DNA of 64,000 nucleotides from Hyphomonas sp. CY54-11-8 (GCF_000682735.1 NZ_AWFD01000033.1:62001-126000); one strand, 5' to 3'. Counted from the first letter of the stretch, positions 10,401 through 19,118 are shown. The notes: a model not told the origin generated them from the letters alone. Made by a program: numbers and translations.

Positions 10401-10546
10401 CGATCGTTGTGGTCGGCGGGCTCGTTTCTTCCACCATTCTGACACTGTTCCTTCTGCCGGTGCTTTACCGCCGGTTCGGTGTCGACCGCACGCCAGCCGG
10501 TGTGCCGCAAGGAGAGGTTCAATGGATTCGCCCCTACGCAAACTGA
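7436..10546 (+). CDS. Heavy-metal RND efflux pump (CzcA/CusA family)
   Basis: A 1036-residue inner-membrane pump of the HME-RND family driving metal export by proton antiport. It has the two-fold RND layout: helix 1 at the N-terminus (QRIFILGAALLLAI), large periplasmic loops, and TM4 carrying AIGMIVDGAIVVTEN. In TM4, D402 and E409 are kept, but the first acidic position of CzcA (D402 of C. metallidurans CzcA) is alanine (A396), as in CusA-type pumps. That suggests monovalent or atypical metal specificity, but specificity is unproven. The GTG start lies 5 bp after the adaptor stop. It shares 25 bp with the next gene. Confidence 0.9.
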   Translation: MLDRLVSFSLTQRIFILGAALLLAIAGLYASARLPIDAFPEIAPTQVKIILKAPGMTPEEVESRVVRPLEMELLGIPDQTVMRAKAKYAIADVTIDFKEGTDIYWARQQVSERLTAVSGDFPETVSGGLAPISTALSEVFMFTIESDDLSLEERRSLLDWVIRPALRTLPGVADVNALGGRVRTFNIAPDEAAMAMAGISLDDIRTALENNNRNDGAGRMSEGEEALVVRSIGATENEADIGALVIRETDGQVLRLRDIATIQLGSLTRYGSVTRDGAGEAVEGIVVALRGADARTVIKGVEDKLAELQNSLPEGTRVEVFYNRSDLIEKAVWTVTEALLIAVVLVIALLIVFLGDWRAALVVTLILPASALATFLLMKMFGLSANLMSLGGLAIAIGMIVDGAIVVTENAVERLHENPKSSKLHVIYRAASEVALPTASGIFIICLVFVPLLTLQGLEGKLFAPVALAIVFALGSALLLACTLIPVLASYLLKSSGAHETFLMRVLTPAYRSLLNRTLNMPVIVYAVAAISVVFAGFAYTSTGKTFMPTMNEGAVVMQLAALPSINLNQSEADAMRAQAAILDKVPEVEHIVGRIGSDELGLDPMGLNEADMFLELAPREEWRGPDTEWLVGEVRSVMDDFVGIESSFTQPIEMRVSEMLTGSRGDLAVKIFGPNSDELADLAGRVEQAISTVPGAADVFTASNDVSEYLQVEIDPIRAGRLGLDVITIQDELRSRLEGVLAGEVIEPGRRTPIVIRQNQAEGTGAFDFGNLLIVNPAGEMVRLSDVATVSRVAGLASVARENGSRYAVVQAFVSGRDLVGFVADAQAAVDATVALPAGYTLEFGGEFENQRRASARLSLMVPLSLGLIFIVLFGTLRSMRQALLILLNIPFALVGGIIALSLSGEYLSVPASVGFIALLGIAVLNGLVLVTCFNDLRALGLDTEQAVRQGAERRLRPVLMTATAAALGLVPLLFAHGPGSELQRPLAIVVVGGLVSSTILTLFLLPVLYRRFGVDRTPAGVPQGEVQWIRPYAN

Positions 10547-10833
10547 CGCTTGTCTGCCCGAAAAGCATTCAGCCCACCGTGCTGGACACGCTGGACGCGA
10601 TTGACCCGCCGCTGCCCGGCTATACCAGCCATGATGGGCTCGGCCATGGCAGCTCGATGGATCTCGCCTCGACTGCGGAAAAGGTGAAAGGCGCGATGAA
10701 AGTCTTCACTGTGCTGATGGTCCTGCCGGAGAATGCCATTCCGCTCGTTCTGGAAACCATCCGCCAGGCCTGCCCGCGCCGCCAGATCTCCTACTGGATC
10801 GAACCCGTACTCGATTTTGGACGCCTCAAATGA
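10522..10833 (+). CDS. DUF3240 PII-like protein of metal RND operon
   Basis: A 103-residue soluble protein resembling DUF3240, a ferredoxin-like-fold family related to PII signal proteins and often coded within heavy-metal RND operons. The N-terminus (KLTLVCPKSIQP) and a C-terminal strand near EPVLDFGRLK are typical. It overlaps the 3' end of the pump gene by 25 bp and the start of the outer-membrane factor by 4 bp, so all are translated together. No signal peptide is seen, so it should act in the cytoplasm, perhaps sensing metal or touching the pump. The role is inference from family and place. Confidence 0.75.
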   Translation: MDSPLRKLTLVCPKSIQPTVLDTLDAIDPPLPGYTSHDGLGHGSSMDLASTAEKVKGAMKVFTVLMVLPENAIPLVLETIRQACPRRQISYWIEPVLDFGRLK

Positions 10834-12059
10834 AACTGCCTCTTCTTGCCGCCGCGTTTGCTGGCGCCATCTTCTTCGCCCAACCTGCCGCCAGCCAGAC
10901 CGATCCTGTTGTCGACCTGATGGAACAGGCCATCCGGACGAGCCCGTCTTACCGCTCTGCTAAGGCCGATGTGGACCGGGCGAGCGCCTCGGCGCGGCGG
11001 ATCGCTTCCGGCCCTTATGAGTTCGAGATGAATGCCAGCGGCGGGCAGCGCAAGATCGACGACCCTCTGGCATCGGAGAACCGGTATACGGAATGGTCTG
11101 CCGGCATTTCCCGCACTGTGCGCCTGCCGGGCAAGCGCCAGGTCGACTCCAATCTGGCGCAGCTGGAAATCGACCTTGCCGGTACCGGGCTCGACCAATC
11201 CCTGTTCGCCGAGCGGGAGAAGTTCGCTTCGCTCTGGAATACCTGGCGCCGGGCGGACCTGTTGTCGGAGTCCTCTGCGTCTCAGGCGGCGGAAGCGCTG
11301 CGCATCGCCGAACTCCAGCAGATCGCCGTGGACAAAGGTGCAGAGCGCCAGATCCGGGCGGACCAGCTGGCCGCCGAGGCCGGTTTGCTGCAATTGCAGG
11401 CCGAGCAGGACCGGACAGCCGCTCAGGTCGCCCGCGCGGCCCTGGTCGCCCGCTATCCCGATATCGTGTTTCCGGAGCGGACTGCGCCGCTCGATGTGTC
11501 CGATGAGATGATATCCCCCCTGTTCGAGGCGGATATCGAGAACACACCGTCTTATCGCCGCGCGGGCCTGGTCGCAGAACAGGCCCGGCTGAAGGCACAG
11601 CGCGCGCGGATGGAGAAGCGCCCGGACCCGACCTTCGGACTCGACTTCGGCAATGAGTTTGGCGGATCCGAAACCAGTGTCATGGCCCGGGTCAGTATTC
11701 CCATCGGCGGCTCGGCCCGCCGGGCCTATGCGCAGGAAATGTCTGCCAGCGCCACCGTTGCCGAGCTGGACCGCGTCACCGCCCAGCGAGAAGCCTTCCA
11801 GGCGGTGCAGTCTGCGCGGCAGTCTCTTGGCGCTTCGATGACACTCTACGAAAAATCCCTTGAGACAGCCGAGTCCTCCCGGAAGATTCTGGAGACGATC
11901 CAGAAAGGCTACGAGTATGGCGAGATCACCATCACCGAATTCCTGAACGGCCGGCGTGCCCTGATCTCGGCCGAACGGATGGTGGCGGAACAACGCGCGC
12001 GGCTGGAAAGCGACGTGCTTCTGCTGCTGGCTCTGACAGGTGGTCCGGAAACGGAATAA
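10830..12059 (+). CDS. TolC-family outer-membrane factor
   Basis: A 409-residue outer-membrane efflux channel subunit completing the tripartite pump. It starts with a signal peptide (MKLPLLAAAFAGAIFFAQPAA), followed by two OEP repeats of long alpha-hairpins (VDLMEQAI, then a second repeat from about residue 215) and two short beta segments. No lipobox cysteine is present. The start overlaps the DUF3240 gene by 4 bp. The gene order adaptor, pump, DUF3240, OMF is unusual in having the OMF last; classical czc has it first. Confidence 0.87.
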   Translation: MKLPLLAAAFAGAIFFAQPAASQTDPVVDLMEQAIRTSPSYRSAKADVDRASASARRIASGPYEFEMNASGGQRKIDDPLASENRYTEWSAGISRTVRLPGKRQVDSNLAQLEIDLAGTGLDQSLFAEREKFASLWNTWRRADLLSESSASQAAEALRIAELQQIAVDKGAERQIRADQLAAEAGLLQLQAEQDRTAAQVARAALVARYPDIVFPERTAPLDVSDEMISPLFEADIENTPSYRRAGLVAEQARLKAQRARMEKRPDPTFGLDFGNEFGGSETSVMARVSIPIGGSARRAYAQEMSASATVAELDRVTAQREAFQAVQSARQSLGASMTLYEKSLETAESSRKILETIQKGYEYGEITITEFLNGRRALISAERMVAEQRARLESDVLLLLALTGGPETE

Positions 12060-12129
12060 CTGCCTTCACCGGCACCTCCGCCCGGACACGCTCCCGCGCT
12101 CCGGCAAAGTCACCCAATTGTCGGGAAGT

Positions 12130-12726
12130 TCAGCCCGTGTCCGGATCCGGCCACCGTTTCAGCGCTTCAAGCAGCTGAACGGTCAGCCCGCCGGAGACGA
12201 GGGCGATGGCGGCGGGCATGCGGTGGGTGTTCGGGATAGGCGGCACGTGCGGCCGGGCCTCACCCGCCGCCTGCCAGCGCTGGATCGTGCGGGCGAGACA
12301 TTTCGCCTGGCGCTTGTGGTGTTTCAGCGTGTCCAGCATGGCGTTCCAGCGCGCGATCAGCGGTGCGGCTGGGACAGGGCCGCGTTCCGGAACCGTGACC
12401 GGTCCTTTCAGGAAATACGGACATGGGCGCGAGGGCGCGGGCACCATGGTGAAGACATAGCGGTATTCCGTCTCTTCCTTCTTCGGCTCATAATAATTGC
12501 TGCCGGTGCGCGGCTTCAGCGGCGCGAGCTCCAACCGCAGCGCCAACAGGAAGATCAGACGGCGGAGCAGCATGGCGAGGCGCTTCAGCTCCGCCCGCAC
12601 GCACCGGTTCACCGGTTTTGCAATCGTCTCAGGCGTCTTGAACAAGTCCACATTCACGTCCGCTTCGGCAATCGCGCGGGCAATCGTGTAAAAGGCCTGG
12701 GAGAAGAATTCGGTGCGGTTTGTCAT
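12130..12726 (-). CDS. Conserved-looking hypothetical protein
   Basis: A 198-residue protein not recognised. It is basic and proline-rich in its second half, with an alpha-helical leucine/arginine-rich stretch (about 45-70, LKRLAMLLRRLIFLLALRLEL) that could be amphipathic. A KRWPDPDTG tail ends the protein. No signal peptide, metal site or enzyme motif is visible. It starts with ATG after a GGG-rich stretch and stands alone between the RND operon (convergent) and the PSD homologue, with 209 bp upstream. The coding call rests on length and the absence of a competing gene; function is unknown. Confidence 0.6.
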   Translation of the reverse strand: MTNRTEFFSQAFYTIARAIAEADVNVDLFKTPETIAKPVNRCVRAELKRLAMLLRRLIFLLALRLELAPLKPRTGSNYYEPKKEETEYRYVFTMVPAPSRPCPYFLKGPVTVPERGPVPAAPLIARWNAMLDTLKHHKRQAKCLARTIQRWQAAGEARPHVPPIPNTHRMPAAIALVSGGLTVQLLEALKRWPDPDTG

Positions 12727-12935
12727 GCCCGGGAGACTGGCATGGAAGGTTACCCGGGAGGATAGAATGGACGATTTATTGCGCGCTGTATAACAGGTCC
12801 GGGCATGCGGTGGTGGGATGAGGCAGAGTCGATACCCACCCGCTTTGCTGCCATCCTAAAGCACTACGGTGGTGCAAACATATGCCCCTGCATGACTTGT
12901 CATGACTATAACGGACTATGCCGGACTATAGCGGA

Positions 12936-13838
12936 TCAATCGCCCTCTTCGGATCGGCGGGCGGCTTCGCGAAGGCGGGCGAAGAGGATGGCCGGGTCTT
13001 CTTCCGAAACGTCGGCATCCTCGGGCGAGACATATTGCTCGTCCTCTTCCTCGTCTTCGGCAAGCACAGGCTCGAACGGATCTTCCTCTGCAACGCCGGC
13101 CGCGGCTTCGCGCTGGATTTCAAACGCCTCTTCGATCTCGTCATCATCCGCATCGTGCGCGTCGGAGCGGAGGCGTCCGATCACGGTCTCACCACCGACG
13201 AGTGACTGGCCCGGCCATATCAGCTGGCCGGAACTGGTGGGAATGAAGAGATCGCACCAGCCGCCGAGGCGTCGCGTGCCGCACGGTTTGCCGAGGCGGG
13301 CAATGTCGCCTGCGTTCATGTCGATCTCAATACGCGGGCCGAAACCACCAGACGCGAGGCGGATGCCGACCTGCTGGCTATGACTTTCAAAGCACATCCA
13401 TGCCCGGGCGAGCCCCTCGTCATCCGCGCGCATGGCGATCGGGATGGAGGAGTCGCCCTCTTCCAGCGTGACATGTTCCAGGCTGCCGGAGATCGGCGTG
13501 TAGATCTTGTTCGTGGAGACCGGCGCCGAAGAGATGCGCACACGGGTCACGACAGGCGTGTGCAGGCGCAGTTCGGGCGGTGCCTCAACCTGTTTAATCG
13601 ACACGACGATGCCGTCACACGGTGCGACGATACCGCTGGCGAGTTCCGGCGGAGTCCGCTGCGACCAGCGGGTCGCCAACAGGGTCGCGATAAAGGCGAG
13701 AAAGCCGAGCCAGAACAGCGGTGCCCACAGCCAGCCGAGCAGCAGGGCGCCGAGGAATACAGCGAAGGCCACGACGATGCCTTCAATGTCGAAGCCGCCA
13801 TTCAGCCAGGGCGTGGACTTGTGGTCCAGGTCATCCAT
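12936..13838 (-). CDS. Phosphatidylserine decarboxylase homologue lacking the cleavage serine
   Basis: A 300-residue membrane protein. Two hydrophobic helices (about 19-34 and 37-55) precede a domain recognisable as PSD: PCDG near residue 73-76, RISSAPVSTN (101-110), a TPISG stretch and a GGFGPRIEID segment. PSD proenzymes cleave themselves at a Gly-Ser bond to make the pyruvoyl cofactor; here the corresponding place reads LGGWCDLFIP (191-200), with glycine and tryptophan instead of serine. Without this serine the usual mechanism cannot work. A strongly acidic 70-residue tail (about 225-285, EDEEEDEQ) follows. It could be a regulatory or structural paralogue; a true psd may lie elsewhere. Confidence 0.7.
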   Translation of the reverse strand: MDDLDHKSTPWLNGGFDIEGIVVAFAVFLGALLLGWLWAPLFWLGFLAFIATLLATRWSQRTPPELASGIVAPCDGIVVSIKQVEAPPELRLHTPVVTRVRISSAPVSTNKIYTPISGSLEHVTLEEGDSSIPIAMRADDEGLARAWMCFESHSQQVGIRLASGGFGPRIEIDMNAGDIARLGKPCGTRRLGGWCDLFIPTSSGQLIWPGQSLVGGETVIGRLRSDAHDADDDEIEEAFEIQREAAAGVAEEDPFEPVLAEDEEEDEQYVSPEDADVSEEDPAILFARLREAARRSEEGD

Positions 13839-13881
13839 AATTCAGCACGCTTTCTTTTCCCATCCCAACTTTTTAGGGCCC

Positions 13882-15717
13882 TTATTCGGCCGCAAGTTCG
13901 AGATTCGCACTGCGGGCCTGTCTTTCCCACATATCAGCATATTTCCCGTGCTTTGACAGCAGGGTGGCATGATCTCCTCGCTCGATCACCTGCCCGGCTT
14001 CCAGCACGAGGATTTCATCAGCGGACTTCACGGTAGACAGGCGGTGGGCAACCATCAGCGTGGTGCGGCCCTGGGAGGCTTCGTCGAGCGCTTCCTGCAC
14101 GGCCTGTTCGGTGGCGCTGTCGAGGGCCGAGGTCGCCTCGTCCAGCACGAGGATGGCCGGATCGGCAAGAATAACGCGGGCGATGCCGACGCGCTGTTTC
14201 TCGCCGCCGGAGAGCTTCAGGCCCCGCTCACCAACGCGGGTGTTCCAGCCTTCGGGCAGGCTTTCGATGAAGTCGAGCAACTGTGCCCGGCGGGCGGCGT
14301 CGCGCACTTCCTCATCCGTCGCATCCGGGCGCGCATAGGCAATGTTGCTGCGAATCGTGTCGTTGAAGAGGACCACATCCTGCGGCACGAGGCCGAGTGC
14401 GCGGCGGAGCGATTCCTGCGTCAGATCCCGCACGTCATGGCCATCGACCAGCACGCGGCCGGATTTGACGTCATAGAAGCGGAAGAGGAGTTTCAGCAGG
14501 GTTGATTTGCCCGCGCCGGACGTGCCGACAAAGGCGATTTTCTTGCCGGGCTCCAGCTCGAAGCTGACATCCTGCACGCCGACGGCGCGGCCCTCATGGC
14601 TGAAGGAGACGTTCTCGAATTTCACGCTGCCGACGGGATGCGCGAGCTCGATGGCATCCGGCGCGTCGGTGATTTCGGGTTTCATGTCGAGCAGGCCGTA
14701 GAGCTTTTCGAGGTCCACCGCGCCCTGCTTGATCTCGCGCCAGGCCCAGCCGAGGATGTTCAGCGGCGCATAAAGCGACAGCATCATCAGCATGACGGCC
14801 GTTAGGTCGCCGATCTGCATCGTGCCGTTGATGACGTTCCAGGCCGACAGGACCAGCACGGCGGCAAGGCCGCCATTCATCACGAAGGCCTGCGTGGCGT
14901 TCAGGATGTACATGGACCGGACGGTCTCTACATAATGTTGGTTGTAATTGGCCATCGCCTTGCCGAAGCGGTCGGTTTCCCGGCGCTCGGCGGCGAAGGA
15001 TTTCACCGTCTCGAAATTGGTGAGGATGTCGACCGAGGTGGCGCGGAAATGCGTGTCGGCCTCGTTCATCTTGCGTCGCTGGCGCACGCGCCATTCGGTG
15101 ATGATGACCGTCGCGACGACATAGATTGCGATTGTGGCGACCGCGATAAGCGCGAGTTTGTAGTCATAGGCGAGACCCAGCGCGACGGAGGCCAGGATCA
15201 GGCGCACGAAAGTGGGCCCAATATTGAAGGCGAGGAAGCGGATTAGGTAGTCGATGGCGCTGGCGCCGCGCTCGATCACACGGTTGAGGGCGCCGGTACG
15301 GCGGGTCTGGTGGAAGTTCAGCGACAGGAGCTGGGCATGGCCGAAAGCATCGACGCTGGCGACGCGCTGGGCATCCTGGCTGACCGGCGAGAACAGCCAG
15401 TCGCGCAGCTGGGGCATGGCGCCGGCTGCGAACCGCACGCCAATGCCGAAAGCGAGCCAGATGGCCGCTGTGCTGAAGGAGGCTGCTGCGCCGCCGGACG
15501 GGGCGACCTGGTTGATCGCGTGGCCGACAACGAGCGGTGAGACGACTTCCAGCACCGAGGCGCCGAGCGTCAGCAGGACGGCAATCGCGATGACCGGGCG
15601 CCATTTCGCCAGTTCAGGCCGCCAGAGCAGCTTCAGGATGCGCCCGATGGAGGGGCCGAGGCCGCCATCGGCGCTTTCGATCTTGTCGTGGTTCTGGCTG
15701 GTATGTGGAGGACTCAT
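13882..15717 (-). CDS. Atm1-like ABC exporter (permease-ATPase fusion)
   Basis: A half-transporter of 611 residues. The N-terminal ABC membrane domain has six helices (roughly residues 35-340). The C-terminal ATPase shows Walker A GTSGAGKST, the signature LSGGEKQRV, Walker B ILVLDEATSALD and the H-loop VAHRLST. It resembles Atm1/HMT-type exporters of glutathione-linked iron-sulfur precursors or metal conjugates, with the motif KTIAF replaced by KKIAFVG. The start at 15717 follows CCGGGGGA; a longer reading upstream to 16020 is arginine-rich and overlaps the divergent LOG gene, so it is rejected. Neighbouring metal-efflux genes fit a detoxification or Fe-S role. Confidence 0.88.
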   Translation of the reverse strand: MSPPHTSQNHDKIESADGGLGPSIGRILKLLWRPELAKWRPVIAIAVLLTLGASVLEVVSPLVVGHAINQVAPSGGAAASFSTAAIWLAFGIGVRFAAGAMPQLRDWLFSPVSQDAQRVASVDAFGHAQLLSLNFHQTRRTGALNRVIERGASAIDYLIRFLAFNIGPTFVRLILASVALGLAYDYKLALIAVATIAIYVVATVIITEWRVRQRRKMNEADTHFRATSVDILTNFETVKSFAAERRETDRFGKAMANYNQHYVETVRSMYILNATQAFVMNGGLAAVLVLSAWNVINGTMQIGDLTAVMLMMLSLYAPLNILGWAWREIKQGAVDLEKLYGLLDMKPEITDAPDAIELAHPVGSVKFENVSFSHEGRAVGVQDVSFELEPGKKIAFVGTSGAGKSTLLKLLFRFYDVKSGRVLVDGHDVRDLTQESLRRALGLVPQDVVLFNDTIRSNIAYARPDATDEEVRDAARRAQLLDFIESLPEGWNTRVGERGLKLSGGEKQRVGIARVILADPAILVLDEATSALDSATEQAVQEALDEASQGRTTLMVAHRLSTVKSADEILVLEAGQVIERGDHATLLSKHGKYADMWERQARSANLELAAE

Positions 15718-15860
15718 TCCCCCGGATATGGGGCCGTTTGGGCCCACAGGGAACCCGAAAGCGCCGCTTTGAGCCTGAAAGCGCCTGAATTTCGCGCTGG
15801 CGCGGGCAAATGGCGCCCCATATGAGGGAAGGAATGAGAAAAGAAAACGAGGTTCAGGGG

Positions 15861-16424
15861 ATGTCGAATTTGCGGTCGGTCTGCGTGTATTGCGGTGCGT
15901 CAGGCGACGTGCGCCCGGACTATATCGCGCTGGCTGAACGGCTGGGCCGGGAACTTGCGAAACGCGATATCCGGCTGGTCTATGGCGGCGGCGGCGTCGG
16001 CCTGATGGGCGCCTGCGCACGGGCGGCGCACGAATCGGCCGGCGACGTGCTGGGCATCATGCCCCGCTTCCTGCTGACCAAGGAAATGATCTACGAGGAT
16101 GTCGAACATCGTATCGTCGAGGACATGCACACCCGCAAGCAGATGATGTTCGAGGAGTCGGACGCCTTCATCGTGCTGCCGGGCGGCATCGGTACGCTGG
16201 AGGAAGCCGTCGAGATCCTGTCCTGGGCGCGCCTCGGCCTGCACGCAAAGCCGATGGCCTTCCTCGACGAGGACGGCTTCTGGACGCCTTTCTTCGAGCT
16301 GATGCGCCACATCATCGACGGCAAGTTCACGCCGGAAAGCTTCCGCGAGGCCCTCGTCCACAGCAATACGCCGGAAAAGGCGATCGATGCGCTGTGCGAC
16401 CGGATCGTGATGCTGGGCCAGTAG
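15861..16424 (+). CDS. LOG-family protein (putative cytokinin riboside 5'-monophosphate phosphoribohydrolase)
   Basis: A 187-residue cytosolic protein of the LOG/Rossmann-like nucleotide-sugar hydrolase family. It shows the conserved YGGGGVGLMGA at residues 39-49 and PGGIGTLEE (about 112-120), the defining PGGxGTxxE motif, with an N-terminal VYCGAS. Family members release adenine-type bases from nucleoside monophosphates. The ATG at 15861 follows a GGTTCAGGGG run; upstream in-frame ATGs extend the protein into the divergent ABC promoter region. It is divergent from the ABC gene and convergent with secF. Confidence 0.88.
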   Translation: MSNLRSVCVYCGASGDVRPDYIALAERLGRELAKRDIRLVYGGGGVGLMGACARAAHESAGDVLGIMPRFLLTKEMIYEDVEHRIVEDMHTRKQMMFEESDAFIVLPGGIGTLEEAVEILSWARLGLHAKPMAFLDEDGFWTPFFELMRHIIDGKFTPESFREALVHSNTPEKAIDALCDRIVMLGQ

Positions 16425-16452
16425 GCCCCCCGCCCTTGAGCCAATCGGGTGC

Positions 16453-17445
16453 CTAGACTCCCGTGAAGCCCTGCACTTCCTCGACTGTCTTTTTCGTGAA
16501 GTCCATGCCGAGTGACAGGACCAGCGCCGAGGCGATGAAGATCGAGGAATAGGTACCGATAAAGATACCGAAGATCAACGCGAAGCTCATGCCCTGCAGC
16601 ACCGGGCCGCCGAGGAAATAGATCGCGAACAGGGAGATCAGCGTCGTGCCGGAGGTCAGCAAGGTACGCGACAGGGTCGTGTTCAGCGACATGTCGATCA
16701 CTTCGCGGTCCGGCATCTTCTTGTACTTGCGGCGATCTTCCCGGATCCGGTCGAACACGACGACCGTGTCGTTCATGGAGTAACCGATGATGGTCAGCAG
16801 GGCCGCGATGGAGGTGAGGTTGAACTCAATCCGCAGCAGCGCAAACATGCCGAGCGTGATGATCACGTCGTGCGCCAGCGCCGCGATGGCCCCCACCGAG
16901 AACTGCCACTGGAAGCGGAACCAGATATAGACCAGCATCATGGCCAGGGCGACAATCAGCGCCGTAATCCCGTCCGTGAACAGTTCTTTCGACACTTTCG
17001 GGCCAACGGAGTCGTTGCGCAGGAAATCGCCGTTCTCAACGCTCAGATTAAACGCATCCGACAATGTCTGCACGATCAGTTCGTTGGTGGCACCGGACGC
17101 GCGTTCCGCTTTCTGCTCGTCCGACAGCGACTGGAAGTCTTCGCCAAGGAGATCCGGCGGCGCTTCGCCGAATTTCACAACGACGATCTCGCGCCCGTCC
17201 GTTCCGCGGGCACTGTTGACCTCGGCATTGATCGGCATCGCGGCGCGGACGGCCGGCACAGTGACCGTATCGGTCTTGGCCAGTTCCATGACCGTACCGC
17301 CGGCGAAATCGACGCCGAAATTGAGGCCGCGCGTTCCCAGCAGGAAGGCGGAAGCGGCAATCAGGATCATCGAGAACAGAGCCCCGGCAATCCGCATGTT
17401 CATGAAGGGGACGTTTGTCCGTTCGGGCCAGTACTTGATCAGCAT
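16453..17445 (-). CDS. secF: Protein-export membrane protein SecF
   Basis: A 330-residue subunit of the SecDF complex that uses the proton motive force to help Sec export at the periplasmic side. It shows a first transmembrane helix, a periplasmic P1-like domain, and five helices including the D-E-R region (GYSMNDTVVVFDRIRE) conserved in SecF. The N-terminus LGTRGLNFGVDFAGGT carries the FGxDFxGG motif. It lies 16 bp after secD in the same operon, matching the classical yajC-secD-secF order. Confidence 0.95.
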   Translation of the reverse strand: MLIKYWPERTNVPFMNMRIAGALFSMILIAASAFLLGTRGLNFGVDFAGGTVMELAKTDTVTVPAVRAAMPINAEVNSARGTDGREIVVVKFGEAPPDLLGEDFQSLSDEQKAERASGATNELIVQTLSDAFNLSVENGDFLRNDSVGPKVSKELFTDGITALIVALAMMLVYIWFRFQWQFSVGAIAALAHDVIITLGMFALLRIEFNLTSIAALLTIIGYSMNDTVVVFDRIREDRRKYKKMPDREVIDMSLNTTLSRTLLTSGTTLISLFAIYFLGGPVLQGMSFALIFGIFIGTYSSIFIASALVLSLGMDFTKKTVEEVQGFTGV

Positions 17446-17461
17446 AGCGTCTCTCCAGCCC

Positions 17462-19066
17462 CTAAATCCCGAACCGCTTGGGTTTCAGCAGTTTCATATA
17501 TCCGACCGTGATCATCCGGGTGACGACATAGGCCGTGAAAACCGACGTCACGATGCCGATCGACAGGGTCACGGCAAAGCCTTTCACCGGACCGGAGCCC
17601 AGCAGGTAAAGGATCGTCGCGGCGATCAGCGTGGTGATGTTGGCGTCCATGATGGTCGACAACGCACGCTCATAGCCGGCCTGCGTGGCCGTCCAGGGCG
17701 AGCGGCCTTCACCCTGCTCTTCCCGGATCCGTTCGAACACCAGCACGTTGGCGTCCACCGCCATACCGATGGTCAGGATGATACCGGCGATGCCCGGCAA
17801 GGTCAGCGTCGCCCCCACACCGGACAGACCGGCAAAGATCAGGATGATGTTGCAGGACAGGGACAGCACCGCGAAGAAGCCGAGCGTCCCGTAGATCAGC
17901 ACCATGAAGACGGCGACGGCAGCCAGGCCGATCAGGGCTGCCGTGTAGCCGGCATTGATCGAGTCCTGTCCGAGCGTCGGGCTGACGGTCCGCTGGTCGA
18001 GGAATTGCAGCTTGGCCGGCATCTCACCCGCCTCAATGATGGCGGCGAGGTCGATGGCTTCCTGCTGGGTAAAGTTACCCGTGATGCGAACGTTACCGCC
18101 CGGGATCGGCTCGTTGATGTTCGGCGCCGACATGACGTGATCGTCCAGCACGATGGCAAACTGCTTGCCAGTGTTCTTGGCCGTCGTCTCATAGAATTTG
18201 CGCGCGCCGTTGCCATTCAGACGGAAGGTGATCTGCGGACGGTTTTGTTCGTCAAAGCCTTGCGCGGCATTGGCGATGTCGGACCCGACGATCTCCGGAA
18301 TATTGTTCACCAGCAGCGGGCCTGTCTCGTCGCCCGTCAGCAGGCGGAAACCCGGTTTCACAGCACCGGCCTGCGCAGCCTGGATCGCGGCGGGGCTGGA
18401 ATCGACCAGGTTGAAGGTCATCCGGCCATCGCGGTTCAGCAGGTCTTTCAGGCGCTGCGGGTCCGGCTCGCCCGGGGCTTCCAGAATGATCCGGTTGTTG
18501 CCCTGCGGCGTGATCGAGATTTCGGAAACGCCTTCCGGGTCCACGCGGCGGCGCACGATCGTCATTGTCTTGTTGAGGGCATCCTTCAGCAGCGATTCCT
18601 CAGCGGCCTGCGGCACGGTGATGGTGATCGTGTCCTTGCCGGAAATGTGCATTTCATACATCTGCGCGCCGCCAATGACGCCGCCGACGGGGCCGTTCAG
18701 CTTCTGAAGGCGCTTCAGCGCGTCTTCGGTGCGGAAATTGCCATCGGCGTCAGGACGGGTCAGCCGTACGACCAGTTCGCGGCCCTTCACTTCCGGAAGG
18801 TTGAAGATGCGGTCCGACTGCGGCGTGGTGAGAGTCGACGACACGTCGCGGGACAAAACGTCGAGGCGGTTGGCCACGACTTCATCGGCCTCGATTTCCA
18901 TCATCAGATAGACGCCGCCCTGAAGGTCCAGCCCCAGATTGACGCCCTTCTTCGGCATCCAGCCCGGCGCGCCGGACATGTTCACCACGTTCGGAAGCGC
19001 CAGGACGACGCCCCACAGAAGAATCACAGCAATCAGGCCGATCTTCCAGGGTGGAAACTGAAGCAT
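17462..19066 (-). CDS. secD: Protein translocase subunit SecD
   Basis: A 534-residue inner-membrane partner of SecF. It shows the N-terminal helix, the LGLDLQGGVYL motif (about residues 44-54), periplasmic domains P1, with the DVxSTL region, and a C-terminal helical block with GMAVDANVLVFERIRE, the proton-relay segment. It is within the SecD size range. It follows yajC by 52 bp and precedes secF. Confidence 0.95.
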   Translation of the reverse strand: MLQFPPWKIGLIAVILLWGVVLALPNVVNMSGAPGWMPKKGVNLGLDLQGGVYLMMEIEADEVVANRLDVLSRDVSSTLTTPQSDRIFNLPEVKGRELVVRLTRPDADGNFRTEDALKRLQKLNGPVGGVIGGAQMYEMHISGKDTITITVPQAAEESLLKDALNKTMTIVRRRVDPEGVSEISITPQGNNRIILEAPGEPDPQRLKDLLNRDGRMTFNLVDSSPAAIQAAQAGAVKPGFRLLTGDETGPLLVNNIPEIVGSDIANAAQGFDEQNRPQITFRLNGNGARKFYETTAKNTGKQFAIVLDDHVMSAPNINEPIPGGNVRITGNFTQQEAIDLAAIIEAGEMPAKLQFLDQRTVSPTLGQDSINAGYTAALIGLAAVAVFMVLIYGTLGFFAVLSLSCNIILIFAGLSGVGATLTLPGIAGIILTIGMAVDANVLVFERIREEQGEGRSPWTATQAGYERALSTIMDANITTLIAATILYLLGSGPVKGFAVTLSIGIVTSVFTAYVVTRMITVGYMKLLKPKRFGI

Positions 19067-19118
19067 TTGGGAATCCTTGAATGGCCGCGCCCATGGGCGC
19101 AGGGCTCAGTCGTTGGGC

